A stretch of 64,000 nt of DNA from Flaccisagitta enflata (Eukaryota; Chaetognatha; Sagittoidea; Aphragmophora). Shown one piece after another: positions 1 to 11,980 of the stretch. The DNA is taken from NCBI GenBank assembly GCA_965153355.1, contig OZ231126.1, forward strand, positions 62,558,001 through 62,622,000. The letters are read 5' to 3'. The notes beneath the pieces are model-generated. The model was not told the origin of the DNA and ran no database searches. It was given only the letters and a program-made list of their open reading frames with translations. Within the stretch, counting starts at the first letter, position 1. Every line of letters begins with the position of its first letter. Made by a program: the position numbers and the translations under genes.

Positions 1-420
1 TATACTTGGCATTACTGCCCCTGCCCAACCGTCCGCGACTTGGAATCCGTGTTTTCGGTTTCGTTTCTACACGCAAGCGTCTTTCTTGTCTTGTGTCAGG
101 TTGACTTAACCGAGGGAAAAGGCAAGGAGCAAATTCATAGAATATCTTTCATCATCTTTTGTCCTCTTTTTATTCTTCCATGAATAAATTCTATTGAGTT
201 ACTGGTTGAAGTCATTGTGGAAAACAAACCAAGTGCATAAAATGGATTTTTAGTCAAGTGCACATGACTGTATAACCCGCTGTGTCGGTCGGTCGGTCCG
301 TCCGTCCGTCCGTCCATCAGTCGCCGTTAGGTTTTTCGGCGTTTTTGGGCGTCTTTTGCATTACTGCTCCTGCCCAAATACTTGAGTAAGCCGTTTTCAT
401 CACTGCCCCTGCCCAACCGC
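1..420. repeat. Fragment of hairpin/(GTCY)n repeat family
   Basis: The stretch holds no recognisable gene. It starts with a motif, tactgcccctgcccaacc, that recurs in variant form near 365, 395, 880, 5270, 7610 and 21520, always close to members of the hairpin-(GTCY)n family. At 270-318 there is a run of GTCG/GTCC tetranucleotides on the plus strand, preceded by a decayed version of the usual lead-in ending in ctgtgtcgg. I infer a degraded copy of the HINE-like family described at 780. Confidence 0.5.
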
Positions 421-422
421 GT

Positions 423-700
423 CACCATGCATCAAAATCACCAACGACTAGGAAGTAAACCAACCAACCACCCAACCCACCCATAACACCATCACCGGGC
501 ATCAAAATCACCAATGACCAGGAAGTAAACCCCCCAACCACCCAACCCACCATTAACACCATCACCGTGCATCAATATCACCAACGACCAGGAAGTAAAC
601 CAACCAACCACCCAACCCACCCTTAAAACCATCACCGTGCGTCAAAATCACCAACAACCAGAAGGTAAACCAACCAACCACCCAGCCCACCCATAACACC
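423..700. repeat. Tandem repeat, four units of about 70 bp
   Basis: Four imperfect direct repeats start near 423, 493, 562 and 632. Each contains atcaccaacgaccaggaag followed by a run of aacc and accc. Such short minisatellite cores are typical of pearl/HINE-type elements, and the flanks (gcccctgcccaacc on the left, the hairpin at 780 on the right) fit that reading. The units are contiguous rather than separated by unique spacers. Confidence 0.7.
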
Positions 701-779
701 ACGCACGGACGCGACTTCGGTAGCCGTGTATCCGGCCTTGTTTTAAACAAAAGCGACGCTCGGTTTTTTCCCGTTTTTT

Positions 780-849
780 AGTTGCGGACACGCAACTCTA
801 TAAGAGGCTTTGTCAATCCGTCCGTCCGTTGGTCCGTCGGTCCGTCCGT
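780..849 (+). repeat. Terminal hairpin plus (GTCY)n, HINE-like
   Basis: A perfect 7-bp stem (agttgcg/cgcaact, loop gaca) at 780-797 is followed by tctataagaggctttgtc and then a GTCC/GTCG tetranucleotide tract to about 849. The same architecture with different stem sequences recurs throughout the window. Helentron-derived non-autonomous elements (HINE, mini-me, pearl) are known to combine short palindromes with a (GTCY)n or (ACGG)n microsatellite; assignment to them is inference. Confidence 0.6.
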
Positions 850-1083
850 CAGCATGAGTCGAAAAGTGGGAAAACGCGCATATCCGCCCCTGCCCACCCG
901 TCCGCAACTGGTGGCCGTGTATCCGGCCTTGTTAACGTCACAACTCATCGCAAATTTTTTCGTCCATTTCATTTTTGATAAGGTACAATTAGATAGACTT
1001 TTGTGGATGGAATTTTCATAATTAATAGATAATAAAAAAACATAGTAATAGAAAAGATGAGAAAAGAAAAAACCTGCGGACCC

Positions 1084-1152
1084 GAAGACCGACCAACCGA
1101 CGGATGGACAGAGCCTCTTAATCTGGTAGAGGTGCGTTGGCGCACCTTAAAA
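1084..1152 (-). repeat. Terminal hairpin plus (GTCY)n, HINE-like, inverted
   Basis: Read on the minus strand this has the same order as the copy at 780: a hairpin (aggtgcg, loop ccaa, cgcacct; 1130-1147), a lead-in similar to tctataagaggc, then GTCC/GTCG-type tetranucleotides (1084-1110). The stem differs from that at 780 but remains fully paired. Confidence 0.6.
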
Positions 1153-1389
1153 GTACAGAATAGAACGAATTGACAGCGGCAAGAAATATCACAAAAACGA
1201 TAAATGTTTTGAAAGGAGACAAATGGAAATACACAATTGTGACATAGAAAAGTAACTCCTCCATAGTCTCCGTGGCTTCCATCGTCAAAACACGATGAGA
1301 AAGGAAACAAGTCATCCAAGGATCGCACATGGTCAGCGGTACCCGATGCCCTGCTTGGAGTGCTTGGCTGAAAAAGTAGATTGAGAGCA

Positions 1390-1804
1390 GGGCAGCGGCC
1401 CCAAAGGGCCGATGTCCTGTAGGACACAGGGGTGAATTTCCATACGTCCTGAGAGGGCATATTTGAGGCCTTAGTAGCAATTTTCCATGATATTCAATGG
1501 GAATTTGGCATTTTTTTCAATTTCTTGTCAATTTGCCATGTTATTCAATGGGAATTTTACATTTTTCTTAGTTTTCATCAATTTTCTATGTTATTCAATG
1601 AGATACATGCATTTTTTTGCTTTTTTGTAAATTTTCCATGTTATTCAGTGGGAAGTCGGCATTTTGATAATTTCCCATGTTATCCGATGGGAATTTGAGG
1701 CTTGGAAAGCTTGGGGGGGGGGACGGAAGGACGGACGGAAGGACGGACGTATGGAAATTCACCCCTGTGTCCTACAGGACATCGGTCCTTTGGGGCCGCT
1801 GCCC
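1390..1804. repeat. Fold-back element, about 60-bp inverted arms
   Basis: The left arm begins gggcagcggccccaaagg, contains the internal palindrome tgtcctgtaggaca and ends near gaatttccatacgtcc. The right arm, ending at 1804, is its near-exact reverse complement. Between the arms (about 1480-1690) lie roughly 50-bp degenerate direct repeats built on ccatgttattcaatgggaa. Related arms occur at 23774-24420 and inside the large fold-back at 22.0-29.7 kb, so this is a family. Confidence 0.8.
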
Positions 1805-1906
1805 AAAAAGAGGAAAGACGAAAATGATAAGTCAACAACAACTACTCTGTTTGAAAGTTAGAAACTGAGGAAATGGTCACAATTTTTAAGTCCTCCTTTT
1901 TGTCGG

Positions 1907-2235
<329 letters not shown>

Positions 2236-3265
2236 GGGCAGTCTGGCAGACAGAGGCTTTATTGTCGGAAGTGGAAGTGGAAAAGGCGGGTGAATCCTAG
2301 TCTAGATTATGAGATTGCGAAACAACGCGCGTAAATTACGTTGGAATCGGTTTCATACTACCAGTGAATATTCGGCCATTGTTCATCTATTTTTTCTTGT
2401 TTTCGCTTATGCAAATAATTGTGACAACTATAGAAATTACTTTCAAACGACCATCCCGGGTCACTATCACCTTTTTGAAAGGATGATCTGATGATTTGCC
2501 TGCTTCAGAAACTTCATGTTCCTCATGAAAATTACTTATCCTCGAACGTTTTACCTAGCAGTCCACAGAGCAGTCGCGTTACTCTTTATGCATTAGTCAC
2601 ATTTTGATTGACTCATTTAGTCTTTCTGTATAATTGTCTTACATGATAACGGGTCATTATCAAAAACGTAGCCATTTCCTTTCGATCTTTCCTTTAGAAA
2701 AAGCTACTTTTTTATAATTACCTTTTAAATGATCGCGACTTATACCTCAGTTTTTGATTGAATGATAGAGATGAATCTAACAAAGAGTATTTTCAATTTT
2801 AGATCATGGGCCATAGAAAAAGTACTTAATCACTCCAAAGTAAGAAACATCACTGTGCGTAAGTGTAAAATTGGTGTTACAGATTGTGGACATATTTCTT
2901 ATAGTTGGCCTGGCGAATCTCGAATCGTGCATATATTCAGCAGCGGTAACGCAGCCACTTAAGACTTCAGAGAAAAGGAATATTAAGGCGATTAAGCCGA
3001 ATAAATGGATGAAGCAAAAAGAAATTGCAGCCCAAAGGCAGTATACGGTCAGCGGTACATGTGCCTGTGCCGTGGTTTCCTAGTTAATTTGAATTCTGTA
3101 ATACACATGGAGAGAATATCTTTGTCTGCCTGTTTATGTTTGAAGATTTGAACCACCTTTGGGTAGGGTTATCTTTGGCAGGATTAATTCGGTCCAAGGA
3201 AGACAGATGGACAAACATTTTCCGTGATTTTTGCTTCTTTACGAGATTTTCAACTGGAGCGTGAC

Positions 3266-3331
3266 TAACCGACCGACCGACCAACCGACCGACCGACATA
3301 GCTAGTTATAGAGGTGGTATGGCGCACCTAA
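3266..3331 (-). repeat. Terminal hairpin plus (GTCY)n, HINE-like, inverted
   Basis: A GACC/GACG tetranucleotide run (3266-3298) precedes ctagttatagagg and an imperfect hairpin at 3312-3329 (aggtggtatggcgcacct) ending in aaaa. Read on the minus strand it matches the order seen at 780. Confidence 0.55.
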
Positions 3332-3683
3332 AATGGATTCTCTTGTTTCCCACGTCCGCTGCCCAAAAAAGAGAAAGACTTGATATTCGATGTCTTGAAT
3401 TTCAACCATTTCTCTTTTCCTTCTCGTTGCTTCCTCACTTTTCTCCTGCCCTAATGAAGGAATTAATGGAGAGGCAAAAGAAAGGAAAATTGGATTGATT
3501 GAATCGATAGAAATACGAATGAATGAGGGAATGGATAACTGAATATACAAATATGAATGAAAGAAAGAATGGATAACTAAATACAGTAGATGTTGTCTAG
3601 ACTTGGATAAACGGAGAAATTCATATAAGAAAGACAAATCAACATAAAGTCTTTAAAGAGTTGATAATTGGAATATAAACTAG

Positions 3684-4071
3684 TAAAAGGATGCTTTATT
3701 GACAATGAATGTTGGTTGCCATGGAAACACATTTCCACATATTCCCGGTAAAATCTAAATATTTCAAGAAATTTGCTGAAGGAACATTGTTTAAAATCAA
3801 ATTAGCTACAATTCTCCATTAATGTGTTCTGTAAGAATATCGCTTGTTTAGCGATTACTAGGGAGCATCACAGGGCTGTCATATAGTTATGCTCCTTAGC
3901 AATGGCTTAATAAACGATATCGTTACAGAACATATTGTGGGAAAGTTGTGGCAAATTAGATTTTAAACAATATTCTCCTGAAAGATTTCTCAAAATATCA
4001 ATACTTCAGAGGGAATACAGGGAAATATGTTTCCATGATAACTAACCCCCATTGTCAATAAAGCATCTTTT
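3684..4071. mobile_element. Fold-back MITE, about 390 bp
   Basis: The whole stretch is one long imperfect palindrome. The left end, aaaaggatgctttattgac, is mirrored at the right end, and pairing continues through ccatggaaacac to a centre near 3890 (gagcatcacagg... tatgctcc). No coding potential. Such palindromic elements are typical non-autonomous DNA transposons; no clear target duplication was resolved. Confidence 0.8.
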
Positions 4072-4076
4072 GCGAC

Positions 4077-5375
4077 TTTACACCCCGCTTTGTCGGTCTG
4101 TCGATCAGTTGGTTGGTTGGTTGGTCGGTCGGTTGGTCGGTCCTTTTTTTGCTTTTTTGGTGTTTTTAAGCTTTTTGGGCTCACAGCTCCTTCCCAAATG
4201 CTATTATAAGTTATTCTAAGTCACTTGAAGTCATTTTAAGTTATTCTTAGTCATTCTAAGTCATTTTAAGTCATTTTAAGTTATACAGTATGTTTATTCT
4301 CAAATGAAACGAAAGATGACGGCATAAATCCTAAACGAATTGAGATAATCAAATTCCGAAAAAAGTTCCTGAAAGAGTATGTTCTGGCAATTGTTTGTGC
4401 CAAATCTTAGCCTTAGATCTCAATTTTTCTAGCTTCAATCCGCATTTAAAGCAAAATTGTAAAAATCACAATATCACTTAATTTTCTTCTATTTTCAGTC
4501 TATAAAAAATTGTTTTTTGAGATTTTTTAGTTAAATTGAACCAGTTAGCCAGAAAAATCTTATCTGCTGTCAGAGATACCACATACATTGCCTGTTGAGA
4601 TGAACAATTACCATTTCTGTTGAAATAATGGCAAAATTTGAAAATTTCATCTTTTGTCTCCAGTGGGAAAAAGTAACAAATAACAATTCATGTTTTATCT
4701 TCAAATGCAGATTGAAGCTAAACTATTTGACCCCAGAGGCTAAGATTTTGCACAAATAAATGCCAGCACATACTCTTTTAGGAACTTTTTTCGGAAATTG
4801 ATTATCTCAATTCGTTTCGGATTTATGCCGTCATCTTTCGTTTCATTTGAGAATAAACATACTGTATTAAGTCACTAAAGTCAAAAAGGTCAATATGGTC
4901 ATTAAAGTCATTTTAAATCATTTTAAGTCATTCCAGGTCACCTTGAGTCATTTAAACTCAATTTAAGTCATCTTAAGCTATTTATGTCCTGCACGCAACT
5001 TATAGGTGTTGGCCTTGTTAGTTTATTTATTTTTATCAACGCAAAGACCTGTGATCTGTACTGGGCAATATGTTGTGTTCTATACAATTGTTCAACCTAA
5101 TAATCTGCTGAGTTCTTTACTGCTGTCATCATTTTATATTTTCATGAATATAAATCATTACTACTTTTGGTTTTCCAAATATGAATTCCCCCATATTTCC
5201 AAGTCTAGACGACATCTACTGTCTACAAATATGAACGAGGCCGGATACACGGCAAGACAGTCACAGACGGTTGGGCAGGGGCCGTAATGCAAAAACCGTT
5301 TGAAATTAAGAAATATTTGTTACATACCGACCGACAAGGCAAGGTGTAGAGTCGCGTGTCCGCGACTAAAAACAC
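4077..5375. mobile_element. HINE-like element with hairpin-tract ends facing each other
   Basis: The left side carries ctttgtcggtctg and a GGTT/GGTC tract (4077-4143). The right side carries a GACA/GACC tract, aaggtgtagagtcgcg and a perfect hairpin (agtcgcg, loop tgtc, cgcgact; 5350-5367) followed by aaaa. Internal arrays of aagtcattttaagtcatt occur at about 4200-4283 and 4867-4985, split by the nested MITE at 4284. A block near 4970-5015 (gtcctgcacgcaactta... ggccttgtt) recurs in reverse complement at 13288-13320, so two copies of the same repeat lie in opposite orientation in this window. Confidence 0.55.
4284..4866. mobile_element. Nested MITE with 48-bp perfect terminal inverted repeats
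   Basis: The first 48 bases, beginning tacagtatgtttattctc, and the last 48 are exact reverse complements, and weaker pairing extends inward for about 180 bp. Flanks allow either a TA duplication with CAGT termini, as in Tc1/mariner, or a TTA duplication, as in PIF/Harbinger (tta at 4281-4283 and 4867-4869). It splits an aagtcattttaag tandem array. No coding sequence. Confidence 0.85.
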
Positions 5376-5416
5376 AGGTGTGAATAATTTGTTTGATATG
5401 GTAGGTCTACATTCTA

Positions 5417-5827
5417 CTACTCGACTAAAAAAAAAAGCCGCACCCTATTTTAAGTTGATATATAAGAAAAAAAAATTATTTAAAAATTTTTCTGTCAGAG
5501 TCATTTGAAAGATTTTCAAATTTTCTTTCATTCTAGACCAATTCCAGATCTGTATCTCAAACGGTTTAGGAGCTAGAGCTCTGCAAAGAAAAGCACTATT
5601 TTGCTAAAATGCATTTTTTTATAGGGATTGCGAAACTGAAATAGGCAATGTTTTTATTCAAACTAATGCCATTTCTAAACAAAAAAAGACAGCAATACCA
5701 GATTGGCGCCAAATAAAAGATCTTTTCAAGAGCTTTCTAATGATCTAAGATTATGATTAGTTTTTTTTTGAAATTTAGTATGACAATTTGTAATTTGAAA
5801 GTGCGGCTTTTTTATTGAGTCGAGTAG
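5417..5827. mobile_element. MITE with TA duplication and ctactcgact termini
   Basis: Left end ctactcgact plus an A-rich run and agccgcac; right end gtgcggct plus a T-rich run and agtcgagtag. These are reverse complements over about 28 bp. TA dinucleotides flank both sides (5415-5416 and 5828-5829). The interior is AT-rich without coding potential. Tc1/mariner-type origin is likely but not proven. Confidence 0.8.
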
Positions 5828-6119
5828 TATAACGACTTCAGTTAACTGTGATTGATCGATTACTAACTGCCAGACCCATATACTATTCAGAACAAAAGTG
5901 AATGGACAAAATGAGAATTGCTTGATTTTTCATACGCATGATAACCATACTTCAGGTTTGCCCAGTACAACAAAATAACTGTAGATGCTCAAACACTCTC
6001 TTCAGTATATATTTTGTCTCACTAGGCATTTGGCAAGGTGGAAGTTTACTTGTGAATTTTTAGACAAACCATCTAGTTCTCTTTTGTCCATATGTAATTG
6101 TGTATATTCTATTTATTAG

Positions 6120-6352
6120 GACATATTAACGTCTCGTTGCCTTTCGAGAAAACTGTTTTTAAAAGACGAGGTTCCATCGAGTTACTTCGGTCAATTCAGC
6201 CCCCTCTCATTGGTGAAGGGCCTGCTAGTGGTGGTTCACTTCCTCCAGCGCGAAAGAGTGAAAGTGGCGCAAAGGCCTCAGCAAACTTGCCCTTTCCTCC
6301 CTTTCAACAAAGCAAGAATCGATTGAGTCGAAATTGGGGCCGCGTGGAATAA
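6120..6352 (+). CDS. Possible terminal exon of an unknown host gene
   Basis: A good 3' splice signal (tatattctatttattag) ends at 6119 and is followed by a frame open for about 76 codons to a TAA at 6350. The predicted peptide is Pro/Ser/Gly-rich in its middle (IGEGPASGGSLPPARKSES) and basic at its end (SKNRLSRNWGRVE). It does not look like translated microsatellite. I do not recognise a family and see no partner exon nearby, so this is a tentative coding exon only. The next 140 bp lead into a long CA tract. Confidence 0.35.
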
Positions 6353-6508
6353 CAGAGTTCAATCAGATATTCAATTAATTTCTAACGAGGACGTCTGACT
6401 GCTAGAAAAAAAGCAAGTGAGGGGGAAGTTTGAAGTTGGGACGGGAAGGCGAAAAAGGACAGGTCGTAGGAGGGCAGAATTACTGATTTTATTACACACA
6501 CACGCAAA

Positions 6509-6731
<223 letters not shown>

Positions 6732-6999
6732 CATGCTTAAACTTTGATTTAAAGTTTAAACTGTAAAGGTAAACTCTCGTATTACTCCTCAGAGACGTGA
6801 TAAATCATACAATTCGTACACCACTGAGAACTCTATAGGCTCTCATCCTTAAGTCTTAACATTGCCCATTGTCCATTGTTAAGTTAGCGGTTGAGTAGAA
6901 ATGTTGTCCTACTTTCATAGATAAAGAAACTGACTAAAGAACAGGAGAATAAAAGGGAAAGAAACAACTTACTGCTGTTTAGTGGGCATGTTTTAGGTG

Positions 7000-7330
7000 T
7001 GTTGTCAGAGTGAGGGGGCGTTTCTAGTCAGAGACAACCGCGTTTTGAATGGGGCACTCGGTCGCTCGCTACGTTCGTTCACTCGCACCGCTCACTCCGC
7101 TCACTCGCTCTGCAGCACTCCGCTTCGCTACGCTCGCTCCCTCGCTCCGTTCACGGGCTCGCTCGCTCACTTCGCTCACTCCCCCGTGAGACGGTTGAAA
7201 TTCTTGAATATGTTATCGCGTTTTACGGGAACAAACGCGTTTTTGGCGCTCACTAGAAACACGCCCTTAGCGCGTAGCCGGTAGCGTGTTGTCGGCGCGT
7301 TGTCATTGTTGTGCCGCGCCAATGCAATTG
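7000..7330. repeat. GC-rich CGCTCGCT region with inverted ends
   Basis: The stretch is rich in cgctcgct and actcgctc words. It is flanked by loosely inverted copies of gggcgtttctagt (about 7017-7030 and 7245-7262). I interpret it as a decayed fold-back repeat. No convincing gene. Confidence 0.4.
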
Positions 7331-7440
7331 CGCCATCGTCGATTTGACCCACTTTTCTCTGTTTTCCCCCTTTAGTTGACTTCAGTCAATGCCCTTTATT
7401 GTCTTTCCCACTTGCATTCGATGTCCTGTTAGCTGTTTTT

Positions 7441-7520
7441 AGTTGTGGACACGCAACTCTATAAGAGGCTTTGTCCGTCCATCCATCCGTCTGTCCATTG
7501 ATCCGTCCGCGGTCATCGAG
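7441..7520 (+). repeat. Terminal hairpin plus (GTCY)n, HINE-like
   Basis: agttgtg, loop gaca, cgcaact (7441-7458; one G-T wobble if read as RNA) followed by ctataagaggctttgtcc and a GTCC/ATCC tract. It is nearly identical to the copy at 780, and the following text (about 7605-7632, gcccctgcccacccgtccgc) also matches the region after that copy. Confidence 0.6.
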
Positions 7521-7663
7521 TTGAAACGTGGGGAAACGAGCGTTTTCTAGATACTTTTTGTGTATGTTTGAGTGTTGGAGGTGAGTTGGGGTGTGGATGG
7601 GGGTTGGATGCCCCTGCCCACCCGTCCGCAACGATATTGTGACCCCACGTCACTTGTTGTTGT

Positions 7664-7693
7664 TCTTCTTCTTTCTTTCTTTCTTTCTTTCGT

Positions 7694-7725
<32 letters not shown>

Positions 7726-7761
7726 TTTTTCTTTTTTTCTTTTTTTCTTTTTTTCTTTTTT

Positions 7762-7816
<55 letters not shown>

Positions 7817-7817
7817 C

Positions 7818-7883
<66 letters not shown>

Positions 7884-8070
7884 TTTCTTTCTTTTTTTCT
7901 TTTTTTCTTTTTTTCTTTTTTTCTTTCTTTCTTTCTTTCTTGCTTTCTCTCTTACTTTGTCTCGTAAACTCACCCTTTCCTTTTCATTCAATCATTCCCA
8001 TCTTTCCTTCACTCGTTCGTATCCGTTCATTCATTCATTCATTCATTCATTCATTCATTTATTCATTCAT
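7664..8070. repeat. (CTTT)n microsatellite followed by (ATTC)n
   Basis: About 280 bp of CTTT/CTTTTTTT repeats run to about 7950, then a short (ATTC)n run at 8029-8069. Phe-Leu-Ser reading frames across it are repeat artefacts. Confidence 0.95.
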
Positions 8071-8189
8071 AGCTCACATCTTGTTTTTACCGATACCATC
8101 GACGTTATTTCTTCTGTGGTATCCCATTTATCCAGCCTTGCTATCCCACCCTGACTAGGCACTGGGTGTAAACAAAATGAGAGGAAGAA

Positions 8190-8377
<188 letters not shown>

Positions 8378-9655
8378 GTAAGCAAATAAAAGGGAGAAAA
8401 AGTGCCGTGTTTAGCCGTCGAATTCCGGATGAAATGGTCGGGAAGCCGTTTTGAGCCGTTCGCGTTGGATTTGTGCTCCTCTTCTCGCGGATTCCAAATA
8501 ATGGACAGGCAGTTTAGGCCTCATATCATCCGGACCATACGATTTACGAATCTTAGAGCCGAGAAATATCTTTATCAAGGGCCCTGCTTTTCTGTCTACA
8601 TCGTCGTCTGTACGTCTGAGTTGCCCGTCACGTCACTCACGACTGTCAGGCGGCCTCAAAAGAAAAATTCAGTTTTGAAATTACACACTGCTTAACGTTC
8701 TTCGACTGTTCTTGTTGCATGTCGATCATTGAGGTTACATTAACTTACATATACTCCGCGGTCGTTACGACACCTCCTAGCCCTGCCATATCTCTCAACA
8801 ATATGAAATTCATGTCCCATGGTCATGAAATTTGGCACATCTCATATCATAATGAATGATGGTAGTTCCTGCTGTTGGAGAAGTTTCTCAAAGTCCTAAT
8901 CATGATAGTCCCACCTGAACAAAAGAGCCCATGAAAATAGCTGGAAAAGTGGAAATCCTGCAAAAAATGCGAACAACGTCGCATGATCGCATGCGCCAGT
9001 CCTCGCATCTCTATGAGAGGGTCTGTCCGTCCGTCACACCTTATCGTAAATCACGTGTATACATCTCAATTCACGCACCTACCACCCCCCTTCATTTTGA
9101 GATGCGTCCTCGCACCTCTTGAGTTTCGTCACAACTTCCCTCCATATCTTTAATTCTTACTGCTTGACTTCCGCCCCCATCCGGGATACAATCCTCCCAT
9201 CTCCATGATTTATTCTTTTTGTAGATCAAATCCTATGAAATGATCGGCAAATACCCATATAAATCTGGTCTCTTGCCAATAAACAGTATTGGTTCTTATG
9301 TTTTTGTCATTTAAGTAGTACATAAGAGGATGCATTTAAAAGTATTTGTTCAAAGAAACACTAACAAGGTTCATTTTTTATATATATTAAGCGATGATTC
9401 TTATACAGAAAATGGGTCTATAAAATCGTTTGATGCCGCGAACTCCTGAAGCTTTTAAGCTGCGCAGTAACTTTCATGCTTATTTGCCATGAAAACATGC
9501 GATTTGTACAAGGCAGAGAAAATATTTTTTGAAAAAAGCCTCAGAAAGTACTTGGCATCTTCTATCATATGTGTGTGAACCTTGCAGAACCATACCTTTT
9601 GAGAGGATTTTTGGCATTTTCTTGCGATTGCGTTTCTTGATTTTCATCGCTTTTT

Positions 9656-9725
9656 AGGTGCGCCAACGCACCTCTATAACTGGCTTTGTCCGTTGGTCTG
9701 TCGGTCGGTCTGTTGGTCGGTAGCG
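9656..9725 (+). repeat. Terminal hairpin plus (GTCY)n, HINE-like
   Basis: Perfect hairpin aggtgcg, loop ccaa, cgcacct (9656-9673), then ctataactggctttgtccg and a GTCT/GTCG tract. It shares its stem with the inverted copy at 1130-1147. Confidence 0.65.
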
Positions 9726-10357
9726 CATTCGTACGACGATCCACACGGCGCACCTTATTGGCCTTCTTGACCTTGTTTCAACATTTTCCAATTGTCTGAG
9801 GTGTGGTTTGGTATATGTACCTCTGCTCATGTATACAAAAATATTGCAATGAGTCAAATAGACACCGGTTAAGATAATTATATCAAACTCATTTTCGCGT
9901 GGAGAAAACACATTTCCTCAACGAAAGATTTCAATAACTTGAACCAGTTACGTGTCCGCTTACTAATTTAAGTAATTCATCAAAGAACAAGAACTGCTTT
10001 TTTTGTTGATTGGTATATTCCTAGAATGATGTATTTTTTAACCATGAAAAGCGATGTTGACGATAAGAACTGCAATATGCAAATACTGTGGAATTCTATC
10101 CATATAGAGATAAGAAGAGGACGTATCGTTGTCCGATCGGGCTTGTTTTTATATATAGTGGAGAACCGCTAATAAGGTATGCCCCCCTATAAAACATAGA
10201 ACTTGCTGTCCCATGAAAGATTCTGTAGTTATTTCTATATGGCGACAAGGCAGCTTCACAATATAACATAATGTTGCTCAGTCACTTGTCAGGTCCACTA
10301 GTGAAGATCAACCGTATCTATAGAAAAAAAGAAATTTTTTCTACCAATAGCATAACA

Positions 10358-10695
10358 TCAGTGGCAAATGACACCGACGTCTTCTCCATGTCCGCAATCG
10401 TGTTTTCCCCAAGTAGTGCTGGCGCAATCGAAAATGGACGATTCCGTTCCTCGGCATTTGACTTCATCCATCCAGATTTGGCCACTTCCGGCTCCGAGAG
10501 CCGCTGACGCTTTCGCTTCGCCGCCTCTGAGACCCAACATGCGACAGACGACGGCGGCGCTCTGACTGCCAAAACTGTCGTCACAAACGGTGCCCCAAAC
10601 GCCGTCATGCATCACTTCCAGCCGTCCGGCGGTGGGCAGAACGCTTCCATCATCATCATTGATCAGACGAACTCGTACCATGTTCATCAATCGTT
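10358..10695 (-). CDS. SRCR-domain exon (scavenger receptor cysteine-rich)
   Basis: The exon encodes one whole scavenger receptor cysteine-rich domain. It opens with VRLINDDDGS, then GRLEVMHDGVWGTVCDD, AAVVCRMLGL, GQIWMDEVKCRGTESS, IFDCASTTWGKHDCGHGED and VGVIC. This is the classical group B order with the expected paired cysteines. A 3' splice signal (cttcttccag) lies just upstream in phase 1, as is usual for SRCR exons. The stop codon follows two residues after the last conserved cysteine, so this is probably the last exon of a secreted or membrane-bound SRCR protein. SRCR domains bind ligands outside the cell, and many invertebrates carry large SRCR families with innate-immune roles. Upstream exons of the gene were not found in the window. 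Confidence 0.85.
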
Positions 10696-11059
10696 CTGGA
10701 AGAAGTTGTTTTCACTTTGAAGTCTGTGAGATGACAAGAAATTCTAACAATTTCGTAACGTAGCCCGGCCCAGCAACCGGGGAATTTCAAAGAATTTTAG
10801 CTGCACTCAACAGAATTTTTAGAATAACCACATCCACTATCTACCTCAAAAATATAAAAGCATCAGCTTCTCAAGAATGCAGCTCTTCAACAAAAACAAG
10901 GTCATTAAACCTAAGTCGCGTGCATCGTTACTTTCAAAAAAAGGCAGGCAGACAGACAAACAAACATTTTTTTTCAAAAAGACATTTTAAATGGCTGTCT
11001 ACTCCTCAAAGTTCCTTCTCTACCATTCAGAAACATGAAAAACGCTTTAAAAAGGCTTT

Positions 11060-11151
11060 AAAATAGTTTTGTGACGGACCAACCGACCGACCAACCGACG
11101 GACGGACGGACCGAAAAGTGGCTTATAGAGTCGCGTAGCACGCGACTAAAA
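11060..11151 (-). repeat. Terminal hairpin plus (GTCY)n, HINE-like, inverted
   Basis: GACC/GACG tetranucleotides (11071-11112) precede gtggcttatagagtcgcg and the hairpin agtcgcg, loop tagca, cgcgact (11129-11147), then aaaa. The lead-in gcttatagag is the reverse complement of the ctctataagc seen in forward copies. Confidence 0.6.
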
Positions 11152-11159
11152 AACCTGCA

Positions 11160-11880
11160 ATTACCAGGTTCGTCCCATCTTCAAGTAAAGAGCTCTGCCA
11201 ACTATTTCAAATGCAGCCAATCTGGGGTCTCTAGCTCAATTTGTTGAGGAGTAGTTCTTTCACCAAGTTGACACTTCCTTCAAATGTTGATATGAGCAAA
11301 ACAGTAAGTAACAATGCAGAAGTCTTATTCTGCATGCACTAAAGTCTAAAAGTAATACGTTGCTTATGGGCTGATGTAGTGAAAACTGATTAGTTGAACC
11401 CTTAAAAAGAAATTGGCAAGGGCGTAGACACATAACTCTCGCTTACGCGCTTAATATCAACAAGGATTACGTAAGTAACATAACATACCTCGGAAAATCC
11501 GATTTTGTTTGGAAAAGTTTTCTTCAAGCCCTCGGATTTTGCTCCTCATTTTTACCAATTCTGGAAAGGGATGTTTCAAATCTACTATATGACATAAGGG
11601 AGACAGTCATTTGAGCCGTTAAATTTTGCCCAGCTTTTTTGTGGGGTTAGGGGTGGTGGAAGGGGGAGGGGAAAGTCGGAGCGCAATTTGTATTTGTCCT
11701 TTTGCTTTTGGTTGTTCTTTTGTTTTTTGCCCCAACGCTACACTTTGTGTGAATAAATCGATTTTAGAAATAAAAAGACTTCAATATACCTCTTGTGTCT
11801 TCGCTGTGTCGCGTTTTGAGCGATTGGATACTTCTTTTGAGCCCTAAAAGCGTAAAACAAATACTATGAAGAAGTAACCC
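11160..11880. other. No recognisable gene
   Basis: AT-rich sequence without convincing exons, splice-bounded frames or internal repeats. It runs into a (CA)n tract at 11887-11980. Confidence 0.6.
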
Positions 11881-11884
11881 AGGG

Positions 11885-11886
<2 letters not shown>

Positions 11887-11966
<80 letters not shown>

Positions 11967-11980
11967 ACTCACAGCGTAAA
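11887..11980. repeat. (CA)n microsatellite
   Basis: About 45 CA dinucleotides. The following 1.3 kb holds one decayed hairpin element (12136-12151, gatgcg/cgcatc with ctgtgagagggtttgtc after it) and otherwise nothing I can name. Confidence 0.95.

Noticed and set aside
423-700. Regularly spaced repeats resembling a CRISPR array
   Set aside because: Units of about 70 bp are contiguous and similar over their whole length, with no unique spacers, in a eukaryotic repeat context.
7000-7284. 95-codon plus-strand frame in the CGCTCGCT region
   Set aside because: Ala/Arg/Ser/Leu composition follows from the short repeats; there are no splice signals or recognisable domain.
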